Assembly: GCA_946622415.1 (NCBI GenBank)
Contig: CAMOPX010000015.1
Location: forward strand, 1-42,769
DNA length: 42,769 nucleotides
Source: an uncultured bacterium
GTDB taxonomy: Bacteria > Cyanobacteriota > Vampirovibrionia > Gastranaerophilales > Gastranaerophilaceae
Direction of reading: 5' to 3'
Below the pieces are notes generated by a model. It ran no database searches and was not told the DNA's origin. It was given only the letters and a program-made list of their open reading frames with translations. A program made the translations under genes and the position numbers. Below are positions 26,216 to 34,478 of the stretch, piece by piece; the first letter of the stretch is position 1, and each line of letters starts with the position of its first letter.

Positions 26216-26256
26216 TTTTTATTAAGGTAGGATGTCTCCTTAATAAAAACGGGAGA
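26216..26256 (+). promoter_or_regulatory. Structured 5' leader with a 12-base-pair stem next to the ribosome-binding site
   Basis: TTTTTATTAAGG (26216-26227) pairs perfectly with CCTTAATAAAAA (26238-26249) around a ten-base loop. TCTCC (26235-26239), which spans the loop and the start of the right arm, is complementary to GGAGA (26252-26256) in the ribosome-binding site of the gene at 26266. The two pairings exclude each other, which is the layout of a translational switch. No known riboswitch class was recognised. Confidence 0.5.
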
Positions 26257-26265
26257 TACCCAAAA

Positions 26266-26535
26266 ATGCAACAAGCAATTAAACAAAGTCTAAAAAGGTT
26301 AAAAACATTTTTAAATTATTCTAAGAATTATTTAAAAAGAAACAATCCTGTCAAAGTGTTTAAGAAAAATATTGTTGCAGGTTTAAAAGATGCACTTTCA
26401 ATAAACAAAAAAAGAAAGATGATTAAATACAAACTAAGATACCAAATGCATCAATTAAACCAAATGGAAAAGTTAATAGCTCAAAACAACGAGCATACTT
26501 TTCTAAGGGGTAATAAGTTTAATGAAATGAGATAA
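26266..26535 (+). CDS. Small basic hypothetical protein (89 residues)
   Basis: An 89-residue, strongly basic protein (roughly a quarter Lys/Arg) with no recognised domain: SLKRLKTFLNYSKNYLKRNN, a central KNIVAGLKDALSINKKRKM and a Gln/Met-rich end. It looks helical and amphipathic, without a signal peptide. GGGAGA lies ten bases before the ATG. The next gene starts three bases after its stop, so they are co-transcribed. A nucleic-acid or membrane-surface binding role would fit the charge but is a guess. Confidence 0.65.
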   Translation: MQQAIKQSLKRLKTFLNYSKNYLKRNNPVKVFKKNIVAGLKDALSINKKRKMIKYKLRYQMHQLNQMEKLIAQNNEHTFLRGNKFNEMR

Positions 26536-26537
26536 CT

Positions 26538-26858
26538 ATGAGCATTTTGCTTGCACAAATGAGATTGGCACAAATTAATAGTTATAGAGCGGATTTAGAA
26601 TATCAAATCCAACTCATCTCATCTGCAAAACTTGATATTTCATCACAAATAAACGATATAGTAGGTTTGGGTTCCGATATGGAGCCTGATAGTCCTGAAA
26701 TGAAAGCTTTAGAAAACAAAAAAGAAAGGCTTTATCAGGCTGAAAAAGCTCTTGACCAGCAATTGCAACGTTTTCAAACACAACTTCAGATGATAGATTC
26801 AGAAGAACAAGGTGTTAAGCAGCAATTGCAGCAATCTATTCAAAGAGCATACGCTTAA
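26538..26858 (+). CDS. Small coiled-coil hypothetical protein (106 residues)
   Basis: A 106-residue, Gln/Leu/Ile-rich protein predicted to be a helical hairpin: helix 1 around SYRADLEYQIQLISSAKLDI, a turn at GLGSDMEPDSPEM, and helix 2 around RLYQAEKALDQQLQRFQTQL. The layout recalls small secreted helical-hairpin proteins (needle, WXG100 or filament subunits), but no WXG or other diagnostic motif is present. It is translationally close to the 89-residue gene and ends four bases before the convergent antiporter gene, with no obvious terminator between. Confidence 0.68.
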   Translation: MSILLAQMRLAQINSYRADLEYQIQLISSAKLDISSQINDIVGLGSDMEPDSPEMKALENKKERLYQAEKALDQQLQRFQTQLQMIDSEEQGVKQQLQQSIQRAYA

Positions 26859-26862
26859 ACGT

Positions 26863-28167
26863 TTATTTAAAATAAATAACGGCAATAACAGCGGCAATTA
26901 TTAATGCCAAATTAAAGTGCATAAATGTAGGGATACATGTGTCTTTTATATGATTATGCTGATTATCAACGTTTAAACCTGCTGTCGGGCCAAGTGTAGT
27001 TTCAGATACGGGAGAACCCGCATCGCCCAAGGCAGCCGCTGCAGATAAAATAATTATTATCGAAGGCACAGATAACCCTAATTTTAAAGATAAAGGAACA
27101 AATAAAACCGCTAATATCGGGATTGTACCAAAAGAAGAACCGATTCCCATTGTAATAAGAAGGCCTGTTAATAACATTGCAAGAGTTGCCAGAATTTTAC
27201 TATGAACAACATAGGGGATTATAAAATTGAGCATATCTTCTATTCCGCCTGTTTGTTGAATAACAAAGGCATATCCCGCACAAACAAGCATAACAAAAGA
27301 AATATATCCCATTAACCCGACACCTTCGTTTATTAAAAAATCCATATTTTTATGGGATATCGCCCTAAAACCGAATATTATACCAAGTCCGATTAAAGCT
27401 CCTAAGGGTAACGATCCGCTGATTAATTGGATTATAAGAGTTGCAAACGCACCAAAAAGTGTTATATAGTGCTGTTTATTTAATTTAATATTCTTAGGAT
27501 TGTTTTCCGTCATAAGAATTGATTTATCAACGTATTCTCTCGGATTTTTATAGGTAATAAATATTGCAATAAATAAAGAAATCAACATAGCAAAACCCAA
27601 AATCCAATTGTAGTGCCAAATTGACATTTTTGAAACAGGAATTCCGTTTTGTGTTAAATTATCCGCAATTAAACCCTGAAATATTAAACCAAAACCCGCA
27701 GGTATTGCAATATATGGTGCTTTTAAACCAAATACAAGACAGCAAGCTATAAGGCGTCTATCTATTTTCAGTTTATTCATTAAAGGTATTAAAGGCGGAA
27801 TTAATATCGGAATAAAAGCTATATGCACAGGGATTAAATTCTGCGACATAACTGAAATTATTGTCAAAACAAACAATAATAAGTATTTATTATCTTTAAT
27901 AAAATCAGAAATTTTATAAGATAATATTTCGGTTAAACCTGTATGAGTCATACTGGCAGCCAGTGTACCAAGTAAAATATAACTAAGTGCGGTTTCAGAA
28001 TTTTGTCCCATGCCTGAAATAAAAAGCTCCATAATTTTTGAAATCGGCATGTGTGCTAAAATTCCTGCAACAATTGCGCTTATCATTAATGAAAAAAGAA
28101 CATTAATTTTAAGCAAACACAATATACAAAGTGTAATAACCGATATTACTACGGGATTAAATTCCAT
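26863..28167 (-). CDS. Na+/H+ antiporter family permease (YuiF/NhaC-like)
   Basis: A 434-residue polytopic inner-membrane protein with about eleven to twelve hydrophobic segments. The late signatures GIGSSFGTIPILAVLFVPLS and ALGDAGSPVSETTLGPTAGL, then NVDNQHNHIKDT, are those of the Na+/H+ antiporter family that includes B. subtilis YuiF. Transport of sodium/protons or of amino acids has been proposed for such proteins; the sequence does not decide. It is the last gene of the minus-strand operon, 19 bases after a GT-C glycosyltransferase, and lacks a clear ribosome-binding site. Confidence 0.85.
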   Translation of the reverse strand: MEFNPVVISVITLCILCLLKINVLFSLMISAIVAGILAHMPISKIMELFISGMGQNSETALSYILLGTLAASMTHTGLTEILSYKISDFIKDNKYLLLFVLTIISVMSQNLIPVHIAFIPILIPPLIPLMNKLKIDRRLIACCLVFGLKAPYIAIPAGFGLIFQGLIADNLTQNGIPVSKMSIWHYNWILGFAMLISLFIAIFITYKNPREYVDKSILMTENNPKNIKLNKQHYITLFGAFATLIIQLISGSLPLGALIGLGIIFGFRAISHKNMDFLINEGVGLMGYISFVMLVCAGYAFVIQQTGGIEDMLNFIIPYVVHSKILATLAMLLTGLLITMGIGSSFGTIPILAVLFVPLSLKLGLSVPSIIIILSAAAALGDAGSPVSETTLGPTAGLNVDNQHNHIKDTCIPTFMHFNLALIIAAVIAVIYFK

Positions 28168-28186
28168 AAGAAAATACTAACATAAA

Positions 28187-29584
28187 TCAATACTTTTTAA
28201 CAAGTTCATAGATACCGTATTCTAAATCCTTGTTATAAAATATTTGTTTCATAAGATACTTGTCTGAATGAATTTTATCCATATCAAAAAATGTATCGTC
28301 CGTAATTATATAATTTTTCTTACTTTTATCCAAAGAATTATAAAATTGATCCAAATCAACAGGCATTATTCTATATTCAAAAATATTTTTTATACTATCA
28401 AAGCTTGTTCTCTTGTATCCGTTAATATCTAAAACATCAATCCCTGCTTTTTTTAAATAAATATCAGATGCAGGAGAAATATCAGACCACCAATCCAAAC
28501 AATATAAATCCGCACCTTTCAAGAATCTGTTTGTTGCAAGTTCATTGGCAATTAGTTTACTTTTAGAAGTATAAGTTCTCTCGAAAAATTCTGTTTTATA
28601 CAGAATATGCGAAAAACAGAGAAAAGCAAAAAGCATAATTGACATTAATTTTATAAATTTATTGTTTAAAATTTGTCTTTTAAAAAGCCATAATAAGAGA
28701 ATCAAATATATGTAATAGAAAAAATAATTCCAAAGACTGCCTTTATAGAAATATAAAAACAAAAAAGTCAAAGTTACAAAAGAAGATATCAAAAAATAGA
28801 ATGCATATTTTGATTTTTTAAAAAGAAAAAATACCAAACCGTAAAACAAAACAAAAACAGTAATATGAAAAAAACATTTTAATATAGTTTCATCATAAGG
28901 TATAACAAGAAAACTCATCATCATATCAATATAAGATTGGTTATCTGTTTGATTTACATAAGGCTTTTTTAAATTAAAAAATTGAATTACAAACAAAAGA
29001 AAATTTGCTATAAAAAATATAAAACAGGTTTTAATTTTTTTTGATTTCTTTTTAAACAGTTGAAACAAATAAATCAACCATATATAAAAACAAGGGATAA
29101 AAGCCATTATGCTCGTATTTGAACAAATAAGCAAAAGCCAAGAAAAAAGACAGTATTTCTTGTATCTTTTTTTAAATAACGCACAAATTAAAAACAAAAA
29201 GAAAATACCGATAGAATAACATCTTGCAACCGGCGCAAAATAAAATACAAAAGGAGAAGAAAAGGTTATTAATATTTTTTCTAAATTATTAAAAGGAGAT
29301 TTTATCCAAAGAACAAAAATAGCTCCGACGCAAAAAAGCCAGTTTATTATCAACATAGAATAAGGATACAAAGAAATTGAAGAAAACGGCTTTAAAATCA
29401 AATACCATAAAAGATAATGCCCTTCAATTCTTGTCATATAAAGAATCTCGAATATATTTAATCTTGCAATTTCAAAAGCATGCGTTTCATCCCAAAAGGG
29501 AATCCTCAAAAGAGATACAATCAATGTTATAACAGAAAATACTATCGGAAAAATATACAATGGTTTATTTTTTATTGTATTCAT
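28187..29584 (-). CDS. GT-C family membrane glycosyltransferase (copy 1)
   Basis: A 465-residue multi-pass membrane protein. The first periplasmic loop has IPFWDETHAFEIARL, an acidic motif (Asp-Glu after the first helix) typical of GT-C enzymes that use polyprenyl-phosphate sugars, such as ArnT/PMT relatives. A second conserved segment is VARCYSIGIFFLF. Both recur in the protein at 30932-32428, so the two are paralogs. The C-terminal ~120 residues form a soluble domain (ADLYCLDWWSDISPASDIYL). The start lies inside the end of rdgB (20-base overlap), which suggests coupling. The transferred sugar and acceptor are unknown. Confidence 0.78.
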   Translation of the reverse strand: MNTIKNKPLYIFPIVFSVITLIVSLLRIPFWDETHAFEIARLNIFEILYMTRIEGHYLLWYLILKPFSSISLYPYSMLIINWLFCVGAIFVLWIKSPFNNLEKILITFSSPFVFYFAPVARCYSIGIFFLFLICALFKKRYKKYCLFSWLLLICSNTSIMAFIPCFYIWLIYLFQLFKKKSKKIKTCFIFFIANFLLFVIQFFNLKKPYVNQTDNQSYIDMMMSFLVIPYDETILKCFFHITVFVLFYGLVFFLFKKSKYAFYFLISSFVTLTFLFLYFYKGSLWNYFFYYIYLILLLWLFKRQILNNKFIKLMSIMLFAFLCFSHILYKTEFFERTYTSKSKLIANELATNRFLKGADLYCLDWWSDISPASDIYLKKAGIDVLDINGYKRTSFDSIKNIFEYRIMPVDLDQFYNSLDKSKKNYIITDDTFFDMDKIHSDKYLMKQIFYNKDLEYGIYELVKKY

Positions 29585-30149
29585 TTTTTATCCAGTTTAA
29601 TACTTTATTCAAAGATTTGGCTCTGTGCGAAACTTGAGCTTTTTCTTCTTTTGTTAATTCTGCCATTCCTTTTTGCATATCGTCAACAAAAAATATAGGA
29701 TCATATCCAAATCCACCCTCTCCTTTTTCTTCTTCCATAATATAACCTAAGCATTCCTGCTGGGTTTTAAAAAGTATGCTTCCGTTTTTATCCGTCACAA
29801 CCATTGCGCAGACAAATTTTGCACGTCTATTTTTTATATTCTGCATATTTGAAAGAAGTTTCTTAATTCTTAGTTTTGGGGTTTCTGCGTACCGCGCGGA
29901 ATAAATCCCCGGTTCACCATTAAGAGCTTCAACACAAAGTCCTGAATCATCAGCAAGATACAATTCCGTATTTCCGATTTTTGATGCGTATTTTGCTTTA
30001 CAATACGCGTTATCTAAAAAGTTATCCCCGTCCTCTATAGGATTAAATTCACCCTCGGGTACAACAAATTCAATATTATATTCTTTTGCAATTATATTTA
30101 TTTCTTCAGCTTTATGGCTATTACCTGTTGCAAGAGTGATTTTGAGCAT
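29565..30149 (-). CDS. rdgB: Non-canonical purine NTP pyrophosphatase (RdgB/HAM1)
   Basis: Hydrolyses ITP, dITP and XTP to monophosphates, keeping deaminated purines out of nucleic acids. All family landmarks are present in 194 residues: TLATGNSHKAEEI, YLADDSGL with Asp67/Asp68, the PGIYSARYA loop, GGFGYDPIFFV and the C-terminal SHRAKSLNKV. It begins directly after the uppS stop codon and overlaps the next gene by 20 bases. Confidence 0.96.
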   Translation of the reverse strand: MLKITLATGNSHKAEEINIIAKEYNIEFVVPEGEFNPIEDGDNFLDNAYCKAKYASKIGNTELYLADDSGLCVEALNGEPGIYSARYAETPKLRIKKLLSNMQNIKNRRAKFVCAMVVTDKNGSILFKTQQECLGYIMEEEKGEGGFGYDPIFFVDDMQKGMAELTKEEKAQVSHRAKSLNKVLNWIKNEYNKK

Positions 30150-30881
30150 TTATTTTCCCCATCTTCTTTGCCTTTTAGCAAATTCATCTATCGCTAAGCA
30201 CAGAGCTTCTTTATCAAAATCAGGCCAATAAGTGTCAGTGATATAAAGTTCACTATAGGCAATCTGCCAGAGCAAATAATTACTGATTCTTTTTTCTCCG
30301 CTGGTTCTGATTAATAAATCAGGATCGGGAAGATTATAAGTATAAAGATGTTTTTTTATTGTTTCTTCCGTAATTTCCGAAAAAGAAATACCTGATTCGA
30401 CAATCTTTTGCACCGCATGAACTATTTCATCTCTTGCGCCGTAGTTTATTGCAACAGTCAAAACAACACCTGTGTTATTTTTTGTTTTTTCTTTTGATTG
30501 TTCTATTATATTTTGAAGATTTTGATTCAATACGGATAAATTACCGATAAAATTCATTTTGACATTATTTTGATTTAATTCATCAAGCTCAGATAAAAGA
30601 GTAGATGCCAATAAATCCATCAAAAAATCAACTTCTTCTTTTTTTCTGTTCCAGTTTTCAGTCGAAAAAGCATACAAAGTAAGATATTTAACCCCAAAAT
30701 CATCGCAGGCTCTTGTTGTTTTCTTGAGAGCTTCAACACCTTTTTTGTGGCCCATCATGGAAGGCAAAAATTTTTCCTTTGCCCATCTTCTGTTTCCATC
30801 CATGATAATTGCAATATGCTGAAGATTTGTAGTTTTAACCTTCTCTTGTATTTCTTTTTCACTCAATTCCGTATAAGCCAT
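30150..30881 (-). CDS. uppS: Undecaprenyl diphosphate synthase
   Basis: A cis-prenyltransferase that builds the C55 carrier lipid for peptidoglycan, LPS and lipid-linked sugars. The 243-residue length and motifs fit: HIAIIMDGNRRWAKEK with catalytic Asp28, TLYAFSTENWNRKKEEVDFL, AINYGARDEIV and DLLIRTSGEKRISNYLLWQ. AAAGGA precedes the ATG. It lies between two paralogous GT-C glycosyltransferases that probably use carrier lipids of this kind, and its stop abuts the rdgB start. Confidence 0.96.
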   Translation of the reverse strand: MAYTELSEKEIQEKVKTTNLQHIAIIMDGNRRWAKEKFLPSMMGHKKGVEALKKTTRACDDFGVKYLTLYAFSTENWNRKKEEVDFLMDLLASTLLSELDELNQNNVKMNFIGNLSVLNQNLQNIIEQSKEKTKNNTGVVLTVAINYGARDEIVHAVQKIVESGISFSEITEETIKKHLYTYNLPDPDLLIRTSGEKRISNYLLWQIAYSELYITDTYWPDFDKEALCLAIDEFAKRQRRWGK

Positions 30882-30931
30882 TTTTTTCCTTTAATTGCTT
30901 ATATAATTTTATCCCGAAAAGAAAGATATTT

Positions 30932-32428
30932 CTATTTTTGTATAGTTTTGTGTACTTTAATTATATAACTCCAAAGGCATATATCTTCTTTAGCATCCAA
31001 AGGTATAAAACTTACAGTGTAATTTTCCCCGACAAAATCAATTATTCCTGATTTTTCATCAAACCTTCTTTTCGGGTTTTTTAATTCATGTCTTGTAAAA
31101 GCCGTTGTTGTGAGAAGTATGGAATCGTTATCAACAAATTTATAAAATTCATCAGGATTAAAGCTTTTTGTATTAAATTCTATATGACTTCTCATACTTT
31201 TGTAGCTGAACCTATCCCGATTAAAAATATCATATATTTTAACTTTTCCTTTTAAATAAGGTAAAGATGATGGCGCTATATCAGACCAAGGATCAAGACA
31301 GAATAATTTTACGTTTTTATATTTCGGATTCGATAATATTTCTTTGGCAATTTTTAGTGATGTGGAATCATTTATTGTTGTCATTTTAGAATCAATAAAC
31401 AAACTTCCTTTAAACATAAAACAGGATAAAATTATTATAAAAAACACATTAAGAACTTTTGGAATTTTATTTTCAATTCTTAAAATCCAAAAAGCAACGA
31501 TAAAATAAAAATAAAAATAAAAATAATGCCAAAAATTTCCGCTATAAAATAATACAAAAATGATTAATAAAGATAAATATGTTAACAATATAAAAGAGAG
31601 TATTTTTTTATTGTTTTTAATCGAAAATACAACAAAAGAAATACAGCAAATATCAACAGACACTCTCAATATGCTCATCAATATTGATTGATAAGCATAC
31701 TGGGGAATAAAAAATACAGGGTGCAATATATATCCAAAAAAATCTCTCAGAAAAGCCATCTCCGGTGTTTGCTTTAAAAAGTCAGGGTTTGGCGCATAAT
31801 CTTGGATTGCAACAATTAAGATACAGCCAAGAAAGATAAGAGATAATTTTATAAAATTCTTATTTTTAAAATTTTCAACAATAAAAATCAAAGCCAAATA
31901 AAAAGCACCGACAAACGCCATAACAGATGTATTCATTGCAAGACACAAATAAACCAAATATCGATACGGATGTTTAAATCTTAATTTATAATACATTAAA
32001 GCAAGGAAAATAAACAATATTCCGATACTGTAACATCTTGCAACAACACCCCACAAAAACAAAAAAGGTACCGAAAACGTTATTAAAATTTTTTCATATA
32101 TCAAAAATGGCGCCTTTCTCCATAAAACATATATTGCAGCGGAAGCAATAACAGTATTTAAAAATTGCATTGAATAAGGATAAAAAAGATTTAATTTTGC
32201 AAAAGGGAAAATAATCAAATACCAAACAAACATATGGCATTCAAGTTTCATTAAATCCAGATATTCTAAAATATTACAATTTTGTGCAATCAACCACGCT
32301 CTTGCTTCATCCCAAAAAGGCACTCTGTTTATATCTATAACGATACAAATAACAAAATAAACAAAAGTAAAAAGAAGAGCTAAAATAATATTTTTTGAAA
32401 TTTTACCGTTAAATGCGATTTTATTCAT
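30932..32428 (-). CDS. GT-C family membrane glycosyltransferase (copy 2)
   Basis: About 498 residues, many membrane helices. It shares the first-loop motif (NRVPFWDEARAWLIAQNCNI) and the VARCYSIGILFIF segment with the protein at 28187-29584, and its tail (KLFCLDPWSDIAPSSLPYL) matches the soluble tail of that paralog (CLDWWSDISPASDIYL). The frame is open upstream to 32578, but that would overlap the divergent PadR-like gene; the paralog aligns from MNKIAFNGKIS, so I place the start at 32428 (an ATG at 32446 is the alternative). The ribosome-binding site is weak. First gene of the uppS operon. Confidence 0.77.
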   Translation of the reverse strand: MNKIAFNGKISKNIILALLFTFVYFVICIVIDINRVPFWDEARAWLIAQNCNILEYLDLMKLECHMFVWYLIIFPFAKLNLFYPYSMQFLNTVIASAAIYVLWRKAPFLIYEKILITFSVPFLFLWGVVARCYSIGILFIFLALMYYKLRFKHPYRYLVYLCLAMNTSVMAFVGAFYLALIFIVENFKNKNFIKLSLIFLGCILIVAIQDYAPNPDFLKQTPEMAFLRDFFGYILHPVFFIPQYAYQSILMSILRVSVDICCISFVVFSIKNNKKILSFILLTYLSLLIIFVLFYSGNFWHYFYFYFYFIVAFWILRIENKIPKVLNVFFIIILSCFMFKGSLFIDSKMTTINDSTSLKIAKEILSNPKYKNVKLFCLDPWSDIAPSSLPYLKGKVKIYDIFNRDRFSYKSMRSHIEFNTKSFNPDEFYKFVDNDSILLTTTAFTRHELKNPKRRFDEKSGIIDFVGENYTVSFIPLDAKEDICLWSYIIKVHKTIQK

Positions 32429-32448
32429 ATTTTCAATATAGCTCATAT

Positions 32449-32468
32449 TGTGATAATATAAAAATATG
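32449..32468 (+). promoter_or_regulatory. Extended -10 element adjoining the PadR-like start codon
   Basis: TG-T-GATAAT (32449-32457) ends eight bases before the ATG at 32466, with no Shine-Dalgarno sequence between. The transcript would start at or within two bases of the ATG, predicting a leaderless mRNA. The divergent GT-C gene starts from the same short gap. Confidence 0.45.
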
Positions 32469-32957
32469 ATAGAAATCGTAATATTATACATATTAAACAA
32501 GTACGATGCGACAATATACAGGGTAGCAAAAATAATAGACGAATACTTTTTTGCATACTTAAAAGCAAGCTCGGGCACAATAAATCCCGCTTTAAAACGT
32601 CTTGAAAATTTAGGATGTGTTGAATATACAAAAAAAATGACCGAAGGGGGAATGCTTTCTAAAATGTATTCAATAACTCCGACAGGAAAAAAACACCTTG
32701 TTGATTTATTGTTATCAATAAACGAAAAAAATCCTTATCACATTATTAATACAATAAAACTCGCTCTCTATTGTTCGGACGTATTGAGTATTAATGAAAG
32801 AATAGAATTTAAAGAAAATATGCTAAATATTTTAGAACTGTATAAAATAAAACTCGAAAAGGGCATTAAAAACGAATATATATCAATCAACGAGATTCAA
32901 AAACAAACAGTTGAAATTACAATAGCTGAAACGGAAAGTCTGATTAAACTTTTATGA
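32466..32957 (+). CDS. PadR-family transcriptional regulator
   Basis: A 163-residue protein with an N-terminal winged helix: MIEIVILYILNKYDATIYRV, SGTINPALKRLENLGCVEYT, then the wing and SITPTGKKHLVDLL. These match PadR-type regulators, which have a helical C-terminal dimerisation part; here residues ~85-163 are helical and Lys/Glu-rich. PadR proteins are usually repressors of neighbouring genes. Its stop overlaps the start of the DUF512 gene (ATGA), and the divergent GT-C/uppS operon begins about 38 bases away, so either could be a target. Confidence 0.8.
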   Translation: MIEIVILYILNKYDATIYRVAKIIDEYFFAYLKASSGTINPALKRLENLGCVEYTKKMTEGGMLSKMYSITPTGKKHLVDLLLSINEKNPYHIINTIKLALYCSDVLSINERIEFKENMLNILELYKIKLEKGIKNEYISINEIQKQTVEITIAETESLIKLL

Positions 32958-34273
32958 TATGTAAACAAGATAGAATAATGACGGTTGAATGCGTTGAAAA
33001 ATATTCGATTGCAGAAGAATTAAATATCAAAAAAGGCGATAAAGTATTAAGTATAAACGGGGTTATTCCTAAAGATATTATTGAATACAGCTTTTTAATT
33101 AATGATGAAGAAATTAATCTTTTGATTGAACACAATGATGGTGAGAAAGAAGAATTTGAAATAGAAAAAGATATTGATGAAGATTTGGGCATCGTGTTTA
33201 CAAGTGCCGTTTTTGATAAAGTAAAAAGATGTCAAAATCATTGTATTTTTTGTTTTGTTGACCAGCAGCCAAAAGGATTAAGAGACAGTCTCTATGTAAA
33301 AGACGATGATTGGCGACTATCATACATTCAAGGTACATATATCACATTAACAAATTTAGAAGAAGATGATTGGAAAAGAATAGAACAATACCACATATCA
33401 CCGCTTTTTGTTTCGGTTCACACTACAAACCCCGAACTCAGAATCAAAATGACAAGAAATAAAAATGCCGGAAAAATTATGGAACAATTAAAACGCTTCA
33501 AAAAAATAAAAACCAAGCTTCATCTCCAGATTGTTCTTTGTCCGGATTACAACGACAATGGCGAATTAAAAAGAACTCTTGAAGATTTAAAAACCGTAAA
33601 ATCAATTATAAAATCTATTGCAATAGTACCATTAGGAATTTCCAAATACAGAAAAGAACATTTTAAGAAAGTTGATAAAAAAATCGCAAAACAAACAATA
33701 GATATCGTTGATAATTTTAATAAAGAAGTTAAAAAGCAAATTGCAATGGTATCGGATGAATTTTTTATTTTGGCGGGAATAGATGTTCCAAACAAAAAAT
33801 ACTATGGCGATTTTCTTCAAATTGAGGATGGAGTAGGCTCAATCAGGTTATTAAAAGATAGCTTTAATAAATGCAAAAAGAAATTAAAAAAGAAAATTAA
33901 AAAGCCGACAAAAATTACTATTACAACAGCAAGTACAGCTTGCAAAATATTTAAAGAATTTAAAAAGGAAATAAATGTCGAAAATCTTGAATTTGAGATA
34001 TTGGAAATTAAAAACAAATTCTTTGGAGAAGATATTAACGTTGCAGGACTTATTGTTGCACAAGATATTATAGACACAATTAAAGATAAAAACATAGAAC
34101 ATCTTGTCATACCTGCCGTTATGCTAAAGAAAAACGGCGAAGATTATGAGAATGTATTTTTAGACGGCAAAACAACAGACGATATTAAAAATACAAACAA
34201 AAATATGAAAATATATATTCAAAAAGACTACTACTCTTTTGATGAAATATTAAATATAATTAACAAACTTTAA
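32954..34273 (+). CDS. DUF512 radical-SAM protein with N-terminal PDZ-like domain
   Basis: A 439-residue protein. Residues ~9-75 form a PDZ-like domain (SIAEELNIKKGDKVLSINGV). The iron-sulfur motif CQNHCIFCFVDQQPKGLRDS places Cys93, Cys97 and Cys100 as the CxxxCxxC ligands of a radical-SAM cluster. The rest (VSVHTTNPELRIKMTRN, VPLGISKYR, SDEFFILAGIDVP) matches the DUF512 family, widespread in cyanobacteria and clostridia and of unknown reaction. It overlaps the PadR-like gene by four bases. The ATG at 32978 (residue 9) aligns better with relatives and may be the true start. Confidence 0.86.
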   Translation: MICKQDRIMTVECVEKYSIAEELNIKKGDKVLSINGVIPKDIIEYSFLINDEEINLLIEHNDGEKEEFEIEKDIDEDLGIVFTSAVFDKVKRCQNHCIFCFVDQQPKGLRDSLYVKDDDWRLSYIQGTYITLTNLEEDDWKRIEQYHISPLFVSVHTTNPELRIKMTRNKNAGKIMEQLKRFKKIKTKLHLQIVLCPDYNDNGELKRTLEDLKTVKSIIKSIAIVPLGISKYRKEHFKKVDKKIAKQTIDIVDNFNKEVKKQIAMVSDEFFILAGIDVPNKKYYGDFLQIEDGVGSIRLLKDSFNKCKKKLKKKIKKPTKITITTASTACKIFKEFKKEINVENLEFEILEIKNKFFGEDINVAGLIVAQDIIDTIKDKNIEHLVIPAVMLKKNGEDYENVFLDGKTTDDIKNTNKNMKIYIQKDYYSFDEILNIINKL

Positions 34274-34349
34274 TATATATTTTATCATTTAGCAAATTTT
34301 TTCCAAAAAAATACTTTATTATATATATCGGGGAATTTAAGGAGAAATT

Positions 34350-34424
34350 ATGCAGGTGATTAAGTTTATAGAAGCAATAATCATTAAAGTTAACGAATAC
34401 GATAAAAAATATCGTACAATTTAA
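34350..34424 (+). CDS. Possible 24-residue microprotein
   Basis: TAAGGAG (34338-34344), an almost ideal ribosome-binding site, lies five bases before an ATG that opens a 24-codon frame beginning MQVIKFIEAIIIKVNEYDKK and ending at TAA 34422. The peptide is hydrophobic then basic/polar. The near-palindrome TTTATTAAACTTAATAAA (34425-34442) follows at once. It could be a real small protein, a leader peptide for the gene at 34479, or chance; the ribosome-binding site is better than that of the downstream gene. Confidence 0.45.
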   Translation: MQVIKFIEAIIIKVNEYDKKYRTI

Positions 34425-34478
34425 TTTATTAAACTTAATAAAATATCAATTTTTTGGATTCATAAGGTTTAAAACAGT

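Noticed and set aside
32429-32578. N-terminal extension of the second GT-C protein to 32578
   Set aside because: It would overlap the divergent PadR-like gene by over 100 bases, and the paralog aligns from the ATG at 32428.
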